The position numbers and the translations under genes are program-made. The notes beneath the pieces are model-generated. The model saw only the letters and a list, made by a program, of their open reading frames with translations. It did no database searches and was not told where the DNA came from. A stretch of 64,000 nt of DNA from JAWKRB01 sp041389885 (GTDB lineage Bacteria; Myxococcota_A; Polyangia; Polyangiales; Ga0077539), in contig JAWKRB010000014.1 of NCBI GenBank assembly GCA_041389885.1, forward strand, positions 124,001-188,000, in the 5' to 3' direction. Below, in pieces: positions 56,522 through 64,000 of this stretch (the first letter of the stretch is position 1; each line of letters starts with the position of its first letter).

Positions 56522-59274
56522 CCCGGGCCCGCGCCGCGCTCGCCGTGGCGGTGCTCTCCCTCGCGCCGCGCGCGGACGCTGACCCCGCCGCCGCGAGGGC
56601 GGCGATGCTCCGCGGCGACTTCGAGGCCGCCGAGCGCGCGCTCGCGAGGCCGCGTGCCGCCGAGCGCGCCACTGCCTCGCTGCTGCGCGCGCGCATCGCG
56701 ATGGAGACCGGTCGATACGACGACGCCGCGCGGCTCGCGGCGGCCGTGCCGCGGGGCCCGCTGCGCGCGCAGGCCGCGACCCTCGAGGGCGAGGCCCTGG
56801 CGGCGCAGGGGCGCTACGACGACGCGCTGGTCCGCTGGGGCGCGGCGGGCGAGCGCGCGTGGCGGGCTCGGGGTCTCGCCGCGGTGTGGCTCCGTCGACT
56901 CGGCCGCGACGAGGACGCGAGGGAGGCCGCCAACCCGCTCCTCGACGCGTACAACGACGCGGTCGACGCGCGCCCCGGGGCGAGGGTCTCGCTGCTGCGC
57001 GACGCCGAATTTCTCACCTCGCTCTCGCTGGCCGCGCGCGCCCTCGGCGCCACGCGCGACGCGAACCGAGCGCTCAACGAGGCGCTCCGCGCCTCGCCCG
57101 ACGACGTCGAGGCGCAGCTCGCGCAGGCGGACCTCATGCGCTCCACCGAGGACTACGAGCCGGCGGGCGAGGCCGTGACCGCGGCGCTTCGCGTCTCGCC
57201 CCGCAGCGCGCGCGCGCTGGTCCTCCGCGCCCGCCTCCGGCTGCTGAGCGGGCATGAGCTGGGGCGCGCGCGCGACGACCTCGACGCCGCCGCGCGGGTG
57301 AACCCGCGCGTCCCGCTGGCCTTTGCCCTGCGCGCGATGATCGCGCTGCGCGACGGCGACGCGGCCGAGGCGGAGCGCGCCCTCGCGTCGGGCGAGGCGG
57401 TGAACCCTCGCGACCTCGACCTGCTCTCGGTGCGGGCTGCGCTGCGCTTTCAGCGCGGCGACCTGCCGGGGTGCCGCGCCGCGCTCGACGCGCTCCACGC
57501 CGTCGCGCCGGCCTACGCCGACGGGTATCAGTTCCTCGCCGAGGTGGCCGATTTCGAGCACCGCTACGCCGAGGTCGCGGAGATCCTCGCCGAGGCCGCG
57601 GCGCGCCCGCGGCTCGCGGCAGACCGCGAGGGCGCCGCGAGGACGCGGGCTTCGCTGGGCATGAACCTCCTCCGCATGGGGCGCGAGTCCGAGGCGCTCG
57701 AGGCGCTGCGCGGGTCGTTCGAGACGTCTCGCCACAACGTGCGCGTGGCCAACGTGCTCAACCTGTACGAGCGGGTGCTCGCCGACGAGTACGTCACCGA
57801 AGACGCTGGGCCGCTGCGCGTTCGCATGCACCGGGCCGAGGCGCCGGTGCTCCGTCGGCACGTCCCGGCCCTGCTGCGGGGCGCCTACGCGGACATGGTG
57901 AGGCGCTACGGCTTCACGCCGCAGGGACCCCTGTCGGTCGAGCTCTACGCGTCGACGGAGCACTTCTCGGTGCGCACCTCGGGGGTGCCCGAGGTGGGCG
58001 TGCAGGGCGTGTGCTTCGGGCGGGTGGTGACGGCGCTCTCGCCGCGCGCGGGCGCCTTCAACTGGGCGCAGATCGTGTGGCACGAGCTCGCGCATGTCTT
58101 CGCGCTTCAGCGCTCGCGCTCGCGCGTGCCCCGGTGGTTCACCGAGGGGCTCAGCGAGTGGGAGACCGCGCGACACGACCCCCGCTGGGCGCGCGAGGAC
58201 GACCCGATGCTCTGGCGCGCGCTGCGCGAGCAGCGGGTGCCGCGGGTCGCGGGCTTCAACCGGGCGTTCACGCAGGCGCGGAGCGGCGGCGACATGATGC
58301 TGGCGTACTACGCGGCCTCGCGGCTGGTGACCTTCATGATCGAGCGCTTCGGCTTCGACCGGGTGGTCTCCGCGCTCCCGCTGTGGGGAGAGGGGCTCGA
58401 GACGCCGGAGGTGATCCGTCGCGCGCTGGGCGTGAGCGCCGAGCGCCTCGACGAGCTCTTTCTCGCCTCGCTGCGCGCGCGGCTCGCTCGCTACGAGGGC
58501 ACCTTCGACGTCGACCCGTCGGCGTACCGCGACCGAGACGCGTTGGAGGCGCGGGCGCGCGCGGCCCCCGACGACGCCGACGCGCGGGCCGCCGCGGCGA
58601 TGGCGGCCCTCGTCGCGGGCGACGCCGCCGCGGCGGCGGTCCACGCCGAGCGGTCGATTCGGTTGATCGGCGCGCAGCCCCTCGCGCGGTGGGTGCGGGC
58701 CGCGCTGGCGATGCGCGCGGGCGACGCGGCCGCGGCGCTGGCCGAGGTGAGCGCGATGCGCGAGGGGGGCGCAGACGGGTACGCCGTGCGTCTCGTCGAG
58801 GCGACCGCGGCGCGCGCCGCTCGGGACGCGCGCCGTGAGGAGGAGGCCCTCACCGCGGCGACGCGCCTGGACCCGACGCAGGTCGAGCCCATGCGCAGGC
58901 TCGCCGCGCTGCAGGCCCGGCGGGGGCGCGCCGACGAGGAGGCCGCGCTGCTGCGTCGGGTGGTGGGCCTCGATCAGCACGACCGCGAGAGCCTCGCGAC
59001 GTTGCTCGCTCGAGACGTCGCGGCGTCGCGGTGGAGCGAGGTCCTCGCGCTCGCCGAGCACGCGATGCACCTCGACCCCGAGCGCGCGTCGACGCACCTC
59101 GCCATCGCGCAGGCGGCGCAGGAGACGGGGGACGTCGCGCGGGCCGTGAGCGCCCTCGAGGAGGCCGCGCTGCTCGCGCCGGGCCTGGCCGCGGCGGTTC
59201 AGCGCCGGGTCTCGGAGCTTCGTCAGGGGCGGCGGGGCATGCCCCCGCTCGAGGCGCCCGAGGCGCGGGAGTAG
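56518..59274 (+). CDS. TPR protein with gluzincin-like peptidase domain
   Basis: The 918-residue protein (GTG start) begins with a signal-like hydrophobic segment. It carries many tetratricopeptide-like helices from about 25 to 430. A peptidase MA-type domain (about 470-650) has the zinc motif HELAH at 522-526 and a later WFTEGLSEWE, which supplies the third ligand. More TPR-like repeats follow to the end. It is likely periplasmic or secreted. TPRs probably present a protein partner to the protease. It lies between yqgE and the sensor kinase in one operon. Confidence 0.85.
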   Translation: MTRARAALAVAVLSLAPRADADPAAARAAMLRGDFEAAERALARPRAAERATASLLRARIAMETGRYDDAARLAAAVPRGPLRAQAATLEGEALAAQGRYDDALVRWGAAGERAWRARGLAAVWLRRLGRDEDAREAANPLLDAYNDAVDARPGARVSLLRDAEFLTSLSLAARALGATRDANRALNEALRASPDDVEAQLAQADLMRSTEDYEPAGEAVTAALRVSPRSARALVLRARLRLLSGHELGRARDDLDAAARVNPRVPLAFALRAMIALRDGDAAEAERALASGEAVNPRDLDLLSVRAALRFQRGDLPGCRAALDALHAVAPAYADGYQFLAEVADFEHRYAEVAEILAEAAARPRLAADREGAARTRASLGMNLLRMGRESEALEALRGSFETSRHNVRVANVLNLYERVLADEYVTEDAGPLRVRMHRAEAPVLRRHVPALLRGAYADMVRRYGFTPQGPLSVELYASTEHFSVRTSGVPEVGVQGVCFGRVVTALSPRAGAFNWAQIVWHELAHVFALQRSRSRVPRWFTEGLSEWETARHDPRWAREDDPMLWRALREQRVPRVAGFNRAFTQARSGGDMMLAYYAASRLVTFMIERFGFDRVVSALPLWGEGLETPEVIRRALGVSAERLDELFLASLRARLARYEGTFDVDPSAYRDRDALEARARAAPDDADARAAAAMAALVAGDAAAAAVHAERSIRLIGAQPLARWVRAALAMRAGDAAAALAEVSAMREGGADGYAVRLVEATAARAARDARREEEALTAATRLDPTQVEPMRRLAALQARRGRADEEAALLRRVVGLDQHDRESLATLLARDVAASRWSEVLALAEHAMHLDPERASTHLAIAQAAQETGDVARAVSALEEAALLAPGLAAAVQRRVSELRQGRRGMPPLEAPEARE

Positions 59275-59277
59275 TCG

Positions 59278-61200
59278 GTGCGGCGAAGATCCCGCTCGGT
59301 GCGCTCGGAGGTGCTCGCGGGCTTCGCGACGCTCATCGTGACCTTCGGCGCCGTCGCGCTCTACGCGCTCGTGCGGCAGCGCGCCGCGGTGGCCGCCGTG
59401 CGCCTAGCCGACGAGAGCTACCAGCGCCTCCACGAGCGCCTCGCCGAGATGCGCGCGAACCAGGGGATCATGAACACCCTCGTCGACCGTATCATCGACG
59501 AGCGCGACCGCGTGAACTCGCGCACCTGGATCGGCCTCGCCCGCAGCGCCCGACGCGCGCGCACCGCCGAGGCGAGGCAGATCGCCGCCGCCGGCCTGAC
59601 GCTGGCCCGCAGCCAGGACGACGTGCGCCTGCTGCGCCGCGCCGTGGCGGTCTTCGACGACGTCGACGCCAACCACCTCGCCGACGAGCCGAAGTTCGAG
59701 CGCTTCTTTCGCGCGCTCTCGACCGCGGAGCTCGATGAGGCGCAGCGGCTCCGGCAGGAGATCCTGGCCCGCGAAGGCCGCAGCGAGGACGAGCTCGGGC
59801 GGCTCATGCGCGACCTCCAGACCCGCGTCGCGCGCCTCGCCGACGAGGCCGACGCGCAGCAGCGGGAGAGCCTCAAGCTCCTGGGGCTCGCCATCGCGGT
59901 CGCCTGCGTGCTGGGCACGCTCACCGCGCTCCGCGCCGACCGCACGCTGCGCCCCCTCGCGCAGCTGCGAGACCGCGCGCAGGCGGTGGCGAGGGGCGAC
60001 CTCTCGGCGGCGCCCGCTCCGGAGCGCGACGACGAGATCGGCGAGCTGGCGACGGAGTTCGAGCGCATGGTGCTCGCGGTGCGGGGGCGCGACGCGAAGC
60101 TGCGCGAGGCGAACACCGAGATCCGCGCGGCGGAGCGGCACCTGGAGCAGGTGGTCTCGAGCCTCCGCGCCGCGGTGATCGTGGTGCGCGCCGACCGCAC
60201 CGTCGAGAGCGCCAACGCCGCGGCGTCGCGCCTCGAGGCGCGCGACGACCTCGTGGGCGCGGGCGTCGAGGACACGCGGCTGGGCGCCCTCCCGCAGGTT
60301 CGAGAGGCGGTCTCGACGGCGCTCGCGGGCGGCGGCGCCACCGCGCTCGACGCCGTCGAGGTCGGCGAGCGGGTGCTCGACGTCGCCGTCGCGCCCTTCG
60401 TGCTGGGGGAGGGGGGCGCCCTCGGCGCGCTGGTGGTCGCGGACGACGTGACGGAGCGCGAGCGCGCGCGCCGGCGGCTGCTCCAGGCGGAGCGCCTCGC
60501 GGCGATCGGGCGCATGGCCGCGCACGTGACCCACGAGGTGAGGAACCCGCTCTCGTCGATGGCGCTCAACGCCGAGATGCTCGCCGACGAGCTACAGGCC
60601 GAGCCCAGCGCCGAGTCGCTGGGCCTGGTGCGCGCGATCCAGCGGGAGATCGACCGGCTCACGGGGATCACCGAGGAGTACCTCCGCGTCGCGAGGCTGC
60701 CGAGCCCGCGGCTGGAGCCCGAGGACCTGGGCGCGCTGGTCCATGAGACCGCGGCGTTCACGGCGGTGGAGATGCGAGGCGCGGGCGTCGAGCTCGAGGT
60801 GCGGGTCGCCAAGGTCCTGCCGCTGGTGATGCTCGACGAGTCGCAGCTCAGGCAGGCGCTGCTGAACCTCCTGCGCAACGCGCGCGAAGCCGTCGAGCGG
60901 GGAGACGGCCCCGCGCGGAGGATCACCATCGAGGCTAGGGAGCGGGAGGGGCGGGTCGAGCTCTCGGTGGCAGACAGCGGCGACGGGATCTCGGACGAGG
61001 CTCGTGAGCACCTCTTCGAGCTCTTCTTCACCACCCGCCCCAGGGGCACGGGCCTGGGCCTGCCCCTCACGCGAGAGATCGTCCTCGCGCACGGGGGGAC
61101 GATCCACGCCGAGCGGGCCTCGCCGGCGGACGGGGGCGGCGCGCGCTTCGTGATACTGCTCCCGGTCTCCGGCGAGCCTCCGGAGGAGGAGACGGGATGA
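59278..61200 (+). CDS. Membrane sensor histidine kinase (HAMP-PAS-HisKA)
   Basis: The 640-residue protein has a first membrane helix (about 12-31), a helical periplasmic sensor region (about 32-195), a second membrane helix (about 197-215), HAMP (about 216-270), a PAS domain (about 285-395), and the kinase core. The phosphoacceptor is His419 in HVTHEVRNPLSSM. The ATPase domain has the N-box LLNLLRNAREAV, DSGDGIS and GTGLGLPL. It is 3 bases after the TPR gene and overlaps rph by four. The nearest response regulator (54407) is a possible partner. Confidence 0.93.
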   Translation: MRRRSRSVRSEVLAGFATLIVTFGAVALYALVRQRAAVAAVRLADESYQRLHERLAEMRANQGIMNTLVDRIIDERDRVNSRTWIGLARSARRARTAEARQIAAAGLTLARSQDDVRLLRRAVAVFDDVDANHLADEPKFERFFRALSTAELDEAQRLRQEILAREGRSEDELGRLMRDLQTRVARLADEADAQQRESLKLLGLAIAVACVLGTLTALRADRTLRPLAQLRDRAQAVARGDLSAAPAPERDDEIGELATEFERMVLAVRGRDAKLREANTEIRAAERHLEQVVSSLRAAVIVVRADRTVESANAAASRLEARDDLVGAGVEDTRLGALPQVREAVSTALAGGGATALDAVEVGERVLDVAVAPFVLGEGGALGALVVADDVTERERARRRLLQAERLAAIGRMAAHVTHEVRNPLSSMALNAEMLADELQAEPSAESLGLVRAIQREIDRLTGITEEYLRVARLPSPRLEPEDLGALVHETAAFTAVEMRGAGVELEVRVAKVLPLVMLDESQLRQALLNLLRNAREAVERGDGPARRITIEAREREGRVELSVADSGDGISDEAREHLFELFFTTRPRGTGLGLPLTREIVLAHGGTIHAERASPADGGGARFVILLPVSGEPPEEETG

Positions 61201-61952
61201 GGGTTGACGGTCGGCGCGCGGACGAGCTCCGCGGTCTGAGCTTCGAGGTCGGTTGGAAGACGCAGGGCGACGGGAGCTGCCTGGTGCGCTCGGGGGGCAC
61301 GGTGGTCCTCTGCGTCGCGTCGGTCGACGAGGGCGTGCGGGAGTTTCTCCGCGGACGGGGGCAGGGCTGGGTCACCGCGGAGTACCTCATGCACCCGAGG
61401 GCCGGCGCGAGGCGGCAGTCGAGAGATGGGTTCAACGGCCGATCGCTCTCGGGGCGGTCGCAGGAGATCGCGCGGCTCATCGGCCGGTCGCTGCGCGCCG
61501 TGGTCGACCTGAAGGCCCTCGGGGAGCGCACGATCACCCTCGACTGCGACGTGATCGAGGCCGACGGCGGCACCCGCACCGCGAGCGTGAACGGCGCCAT
61601 GGTCGCCCTCGCGGTGGCGCTGAGCTCGCTGCAGGCCAAAGGGGCGCTCCCGCGTCCGTGCCTGCTCGGCGTGGCGTCTGGGGTGAGCGCCGGGCTGGTC
61701 GACGGCGCCGCGCTGCTCGACCTCTGCTACCGCGAAGACCACGTGGCCGACATGGACCTCAACGTCGTCGCCGACGACGCGGGGCGCCTGATCGAGCTGC
61801 AGGCCTCGGCCGAGTCGAGCCCCTTGGCGCGCGAGGCCGTCGACGGCCTGGTCTCGCTCGCGCTCAAGGGCGCCGCCACGATCTTCGAGGCCCAGCGCGC
61901 GGCCCTCGAGGGCGCGGGGGTGAGCCTCGGCGCGCTGCGCGCCGCGCCGTGA
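61197..61952 (+). CDS. rph: Ribonuclease PH
   Basis: RNase PH is a phosphate-dependent exonuclease that trims the 3' end of tRNA precursors. The 251-residue protein has the family blocks MRVDGRRADELRGLSFE, RSLSGRSQEIARLIGRSLRA and LDCDVIEADGGTRTASVNGA. It overlaps the kinase stop by four bases (ATGA). A nearby rdgB is the usual pairing, here separated by one unknown gene. Confidence 0.95.
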   Translation: MRVDGRRADELRGLSFEVGWKTQGDGSCLVRSGGTVVLCVASVDEGVREFLRGRGQGWVTAEYLMHPRAGARRQSRDGFNGRSLSGRSQEIARLIGRSLRAVVDLKALGERTITLDCDVIEADGGTRTASVNGAMVALAVALSSLQAKGALPRPCLLGVASGVSAGLVDGAALLDLCYREDHVADMDLNVVADDAGRLIELQASAESSPLAREAVDGLVSLALKGAATIFEAQRAALEGAGVSLGALRAAP

Positions 61953-61982
61953 AGTTGCCGCGGCGCGCGGCGGATCCCTACG

Positions 61983-62750
61983 ATGAGGGCGCTCATGCGC
62001 TGGCAAGCCTTCGTCGCACCGCTCCTCGTCGCCTCGCTCGGGGCGGCGATCGCCATCGGGCAGCCGGTGTCGAGGCGTCCTCGCGCGCCTGAGGCGGCGC
62101 GCGACGCGGCGCCCGTCTGCGCGGCGCCGGTAGACGCCGCGGCGGAGCCGGAGCGGGCCGACGACCCCTGCCAGCGCGTGGTCCGCGCGGTGCGGTTCGA
62201 GCGCCCCGCCGAGGCCGAGCGGGCGTGGGCCGAGTGCCGGGGCCAGAAGGCCCCCGCGGGGCGCGTGCTGGTGGAGGACGACCTCCGGTCGCTCGAAGAC
62301 GCCACCGAGGCGCTGCACGGCCTGCGGCGCGGCGACGGCGCGTTCTGCGTGGCGCCCTCCGCGCCCTTTGATTTCACCGCCGCGCTCGCAGGGGCCCGCG
62401 ACACGCGCCGGTGCTTCGTGGCCCTCGATCGCCTCCTCCGATCGGAGGACGCCATGATCCGCTTTCTGCTCGCCGACGGCTACGCGGCGGGACGGCTCGC
62501 GGCGAGGGGGCGCGCCGATGTCGTGGCCTTGCGGCGCAACCCCAGGCACGCGAACCCGGGGAGCGCCGCGGAGCAGGAGCAGGTCGCCCTCGCGCGCCTC
62601 GTGGGCCGCCACTTCATGCGGACCTGCCGCTGCTTCCCTGGTCCGCAGCCGGTCGCGATGACGGCGGTGCGCGCGATGAGGCTCCCGCGCACGGTCGAGG
62701 CGGTGCTCCTGCGGGGGATCGCCGAGCGCGGCGAGGGGGAGGCGCCGTGA
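61983..62750 (+). CDS. Secreted protein of unknown function
   Basis: The 255-residue protein has an N-terminal signal or anchor helix (about 8-26), a short Ala/Pro/Arg-rich linker, and a helical domain with several cysteines (in DDPCQR, AECRGQ, AFCVAP, RRCFVA, TCRCFP) that suggest disulfides in the periplasm. No family is recognised. It lies between rph and rdgB and overlaps rdgB by four bases, so it is part of that operon. Confidence 0.6.
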   Translation: MRALMRWQAFVAPLLVASLGAAIAIGQPVSRRPRAPEAARDAAPVCAAPVDAAAEPERADDPCQRVVRAVRFERPAEAERAWAECRGQKAPAGRVLVEDDLRSLEDATEALHGLRRGDGAFCVAPSAPFDFTAALAGARDTRRCFVALDRLLRSEDAMIRFLLADGYAAGRLAARGRADVVALRRNPRHANPGSAAEQEQVALARLVGRHFMRTCRCFPGPQPVAMTAVRAMRLPRTVEAVLLRGIAERGEGEAP

Positions 62751-63358
62751 GCCCTCCGCGCTGGCTCCTGGCGACGAACAACCACGGAAAGCGAGCGGAG
62801 TTCCTCGCCCTGCTCCCCGGCGTCGAGCTGGTGTCGCTGCGCGAGGTCGGCATCGGCGAGCTCGACGAGCCCCACGCCGACTTCGTGTCGAACGCCGCGG
62901 CGAAGGCCCGCGAGGCGTCGCGGCGCTCGGGGCTCCCGAGCCTCGCCGACGACTCGGGGATCTGCGTGGACGCGCTCGCGGGAGCTCCTGGGGTGTTCTC
63001 GGCGCGCTTCGGCGGCGCGCACGGCGACGACGCGGAGAACCGCAGGCGACTGCTCCTCGCGCTCGCGGGGGTGCCCGCCGCGCGCCGGGGCGCGCGCTTT
63101 CGCTGCGCCCTCGCGCTCGCCGATGTCGCCGGAGCTCTGGGCGATCGGGTGCTCCTCGCCCAGGGGACCGTCGAGGGCTTCGTGGCCGCCGCGCCGAGGG
63201 GAGCCGGGGGATTCGGCTACGATCCGCTGTTCGTTCCCCTGGGCGGGGATCGCACCCTGGCCGAGCTCGACGACGCGCAGAAGTCCGCGCTGTCGCATCG
63301 GGGGATCGCCGCCCGCGCCATCGCGCCCGTGCTCGCGTCGTACGCCGCGAGGCGCTGA
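62747..63358 (+). CDS. rdgB: XTP/dITP pyrophosphatase (non-canonical purine NTPase)
   Basis: RdgB removes deaminated purine nucleotides (dITP, XTP) from the pool. The 203-residue protein has LLATNNHGKRAEFLALL at the start, SGLPSLADDSGICVDALAG with the metal-binding acids, GVFSARFGGAHGDDAENRR and GGFGYDPLFVP near the end. All are signature blocks of the family. GTG start overlaps the previous stop (GTGA). It ends the rph operon. Confidence 0.96.
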   Translation: MSPPRWLLATNNHGKRAEFLALLPGVELVSLREVGIGELDEPHADFVSNAAAKAREASRRSGLPSLADDSGICVDALAGAPGVFSARFGGAHGDDAENRRRLLLALAGVPAARRGARFRCALALADVAGALGDRVLLAQGTVEGFVAAAPRGAGGFGYDPLFVPLGGDRTLAELDDAQKSALSHRGIAARAIAPVLASYAARR

Positions 63359-63421
63359 GCGCCGTCGCGCCGCGCAACAGTGGAGATTTCGGCGTCGACT
63401 GCCGTACTGTGGTCGTCGAGC

Positions 63422-64000
63422 ATGAGCGACGCGGCTGCATCGACGTTGGCGCCGGGGACGCGGGTAGGCGGCCGGTTTGTGTTGGAGCGTCTCCTGCGGC
63501 GCGGCGTGCTGTGCGAGGTCTACCTCGCGCGCGGCGAGGGCGGAGGCACGGCGCGCTACGAGGTCCGCAGGGTGCATGGCCAGGCGCCCACGGGCGCGGA
63601 GACCTCCGTGCGACGCGAGCTCGAGCGGGTCGCGAGCGTCGGATGCCGGGTGATCCCGGCCCTCGCGGGGGTCGAGATCGACCCCGCGGGCCTGCTCGTC
63701 GTCACCGAGGCCCCCGAGGCCCTCGCGCCGCGCGACACGCTGCGCGACCTCCTCCAGCGAGACGCGCGCGTCGCCGTGCCTGACGCGCTCCGCATCCTCA
63801 AGGAGATCGCGCGCGCCCTCGACGCGCTCCACGCGCTCGTGCCCCCGGTGGTGCACCGCGGGCTGTCGCCCGAGAACGTGCTGCTGATGGATCGCCGCCG
63901 TCGCATCTGGGTCACGGAGTGCGGCCTCGCCCACGCGCTCACCGCCGCGGGGGTGATCTCGCCGCGCAGCGCCGTGTCTGAGAGCGCGTACGGCAGCCCC
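63422..64000 (+). CDS. Ser/Thr kinase-like protein, probable pseudokinase (partial)
   Basis: The gene starts at ATG 63422 and runs out of the window (193 residues seen). The overall kinase fold is readable: FVLERLLRRGVLCEVYLARG is the glycine-loop region, DALRILKEIARALDALHAL is helix E, and VVHRGLSPENVLLMD is the catalytic loop. But the catalytic HRD is H145-R146-G147, the DFG motif is E166-C167-G168, the Gly-rich loop lacks its glycines, and the VAIK lysine position has Arg (R49/R50). All the usual ATP-binding and catalytic residues are missing, so it should be a pseudokinase acting as a scaffold or sensor. The C-terminal part is not visible. Confidence 0.8.
   Translation, partial: MSDAAASTLAPGTRVGGRFVLERLLRRGVLCEVYLARGEGGGTARYEVRRVHGQAPTGAETSVRRELERVASVGCRVIPALAGVEIDPAGLLVVTEAPEALAPRDTLRDLLQRDARVAVPDALRILKEIARALDALHALVPPVVHRGLSPENVLLMDRRRRIWVTECGLAHALTAAGVISPRSAVSESAYGSP

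Noticed and set aside
59418..63440. 1340-codon open frame antisense to the kinase-rph-rdgB region
   Set aside because: It covers five clear genes on the opposite strand and its product is Arg/Ser/Ala-rich with no family features.

Overview
The window is very GC-rich, densely packed DNA from a Gram-negative bacterium, most likely a member of the Myxococcota (Polyangia-like). The evidence is a probable MYXO-CTERM tail, Asp/Ala-rich linkers behind lipoboxes, OmpA proteins with thrombospondin type-3 calcium repeats, an AgmX/PglI-type C-terminal tail, FHA and Ser/Thr-kinase-like proteins, and ExbB plus paired ExbD modules resembling the AglRQS gliding motors. No rRNA, insertion sequence, CRISPR array or prophage was seen. 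The only tRNA found is tRNA-Pro(GGG).

Layout. 1-3030: TerB-like fragment, ECF sigma and zinc anti-sigma pair, and a membrane-anchored protein of unknown function. 3127-4760: a B12 (cobalamin) riboswitch on the minus strand leading into a beta-propeller lipoprotein. 4918-9612: ileS, apt, surE, tRNA-Pro. 9678-14673 (minus): the conserved translation operon rpmI-rplT-pheS-pheT-ihfA-merR, with pheT broken by two one-base losses. 14845-19574: double-FHA membrane protein, beta-CASP nuclease, and a BNR-type secreted protein. 19626-25372: VWA lipoprotein and two OmpA/TSP3 paralogues with a 40-residue basic protein between them. 25426-30240: DUF1232-like protein, multi-TM protein, and an operon of an unknown gene, an orphan FliH/SctL-like gene and a site-2 protease, then a Fur-family regulator. 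30272-35691: two divergent exbB-exbD-exbD motor cassettes. 35993-40900: outer-membrane protein, pyruvate dehydrogenase E1alpha/E1beta/E2, and a conserved hypothetical. 40920-43874: ccsA/hemX-like gene (frame-broken), hemA, hemC. 43999-47684: mreB, then a PduP-type aldehyde dehydrogenase with a probable encapsulation peptide and a PduT-like tandem-domain microcompartment shell protein. 47852-50214: sigma factor, a membrane partner with an AgmX tail (frame-broken), and a 45-residue basic protein. 50291-54289: UDP-sugar pyrophosphorylase family, Met8-like siroheme enzyme, TonB-like protein, CPBP protease. 54407-64000: HD-GYP response regulator, YqgE, TPR-gluzincin, sensor kinase, rph, unknown, rdgB, and the start of a probable pseudokinase.

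The most interesting items are the orphan bacterial microcompartment pair (enzyme plus shell protein), the B12-riboswitch-controlled beta-propeller lipoprotein (a possible analogue of the Bacteroides B12-binding lipoprotein BtuG), the mirrored ExbB/ExbD motors, the probable anti-sigma/AgmX-tail fusion, and a Ser/Thr kinase homologue that lacks all the usual catalytic residues. Most of the frame breaks in pheT, the ccsA-like gene and the AgmX-tail gene look like single-base losses in G/C runs, and in each case the corrected length is a whole number of codons. Sequence error is therefore more likely than true gene decay. All calls come from reading the sequence; no database search was run.
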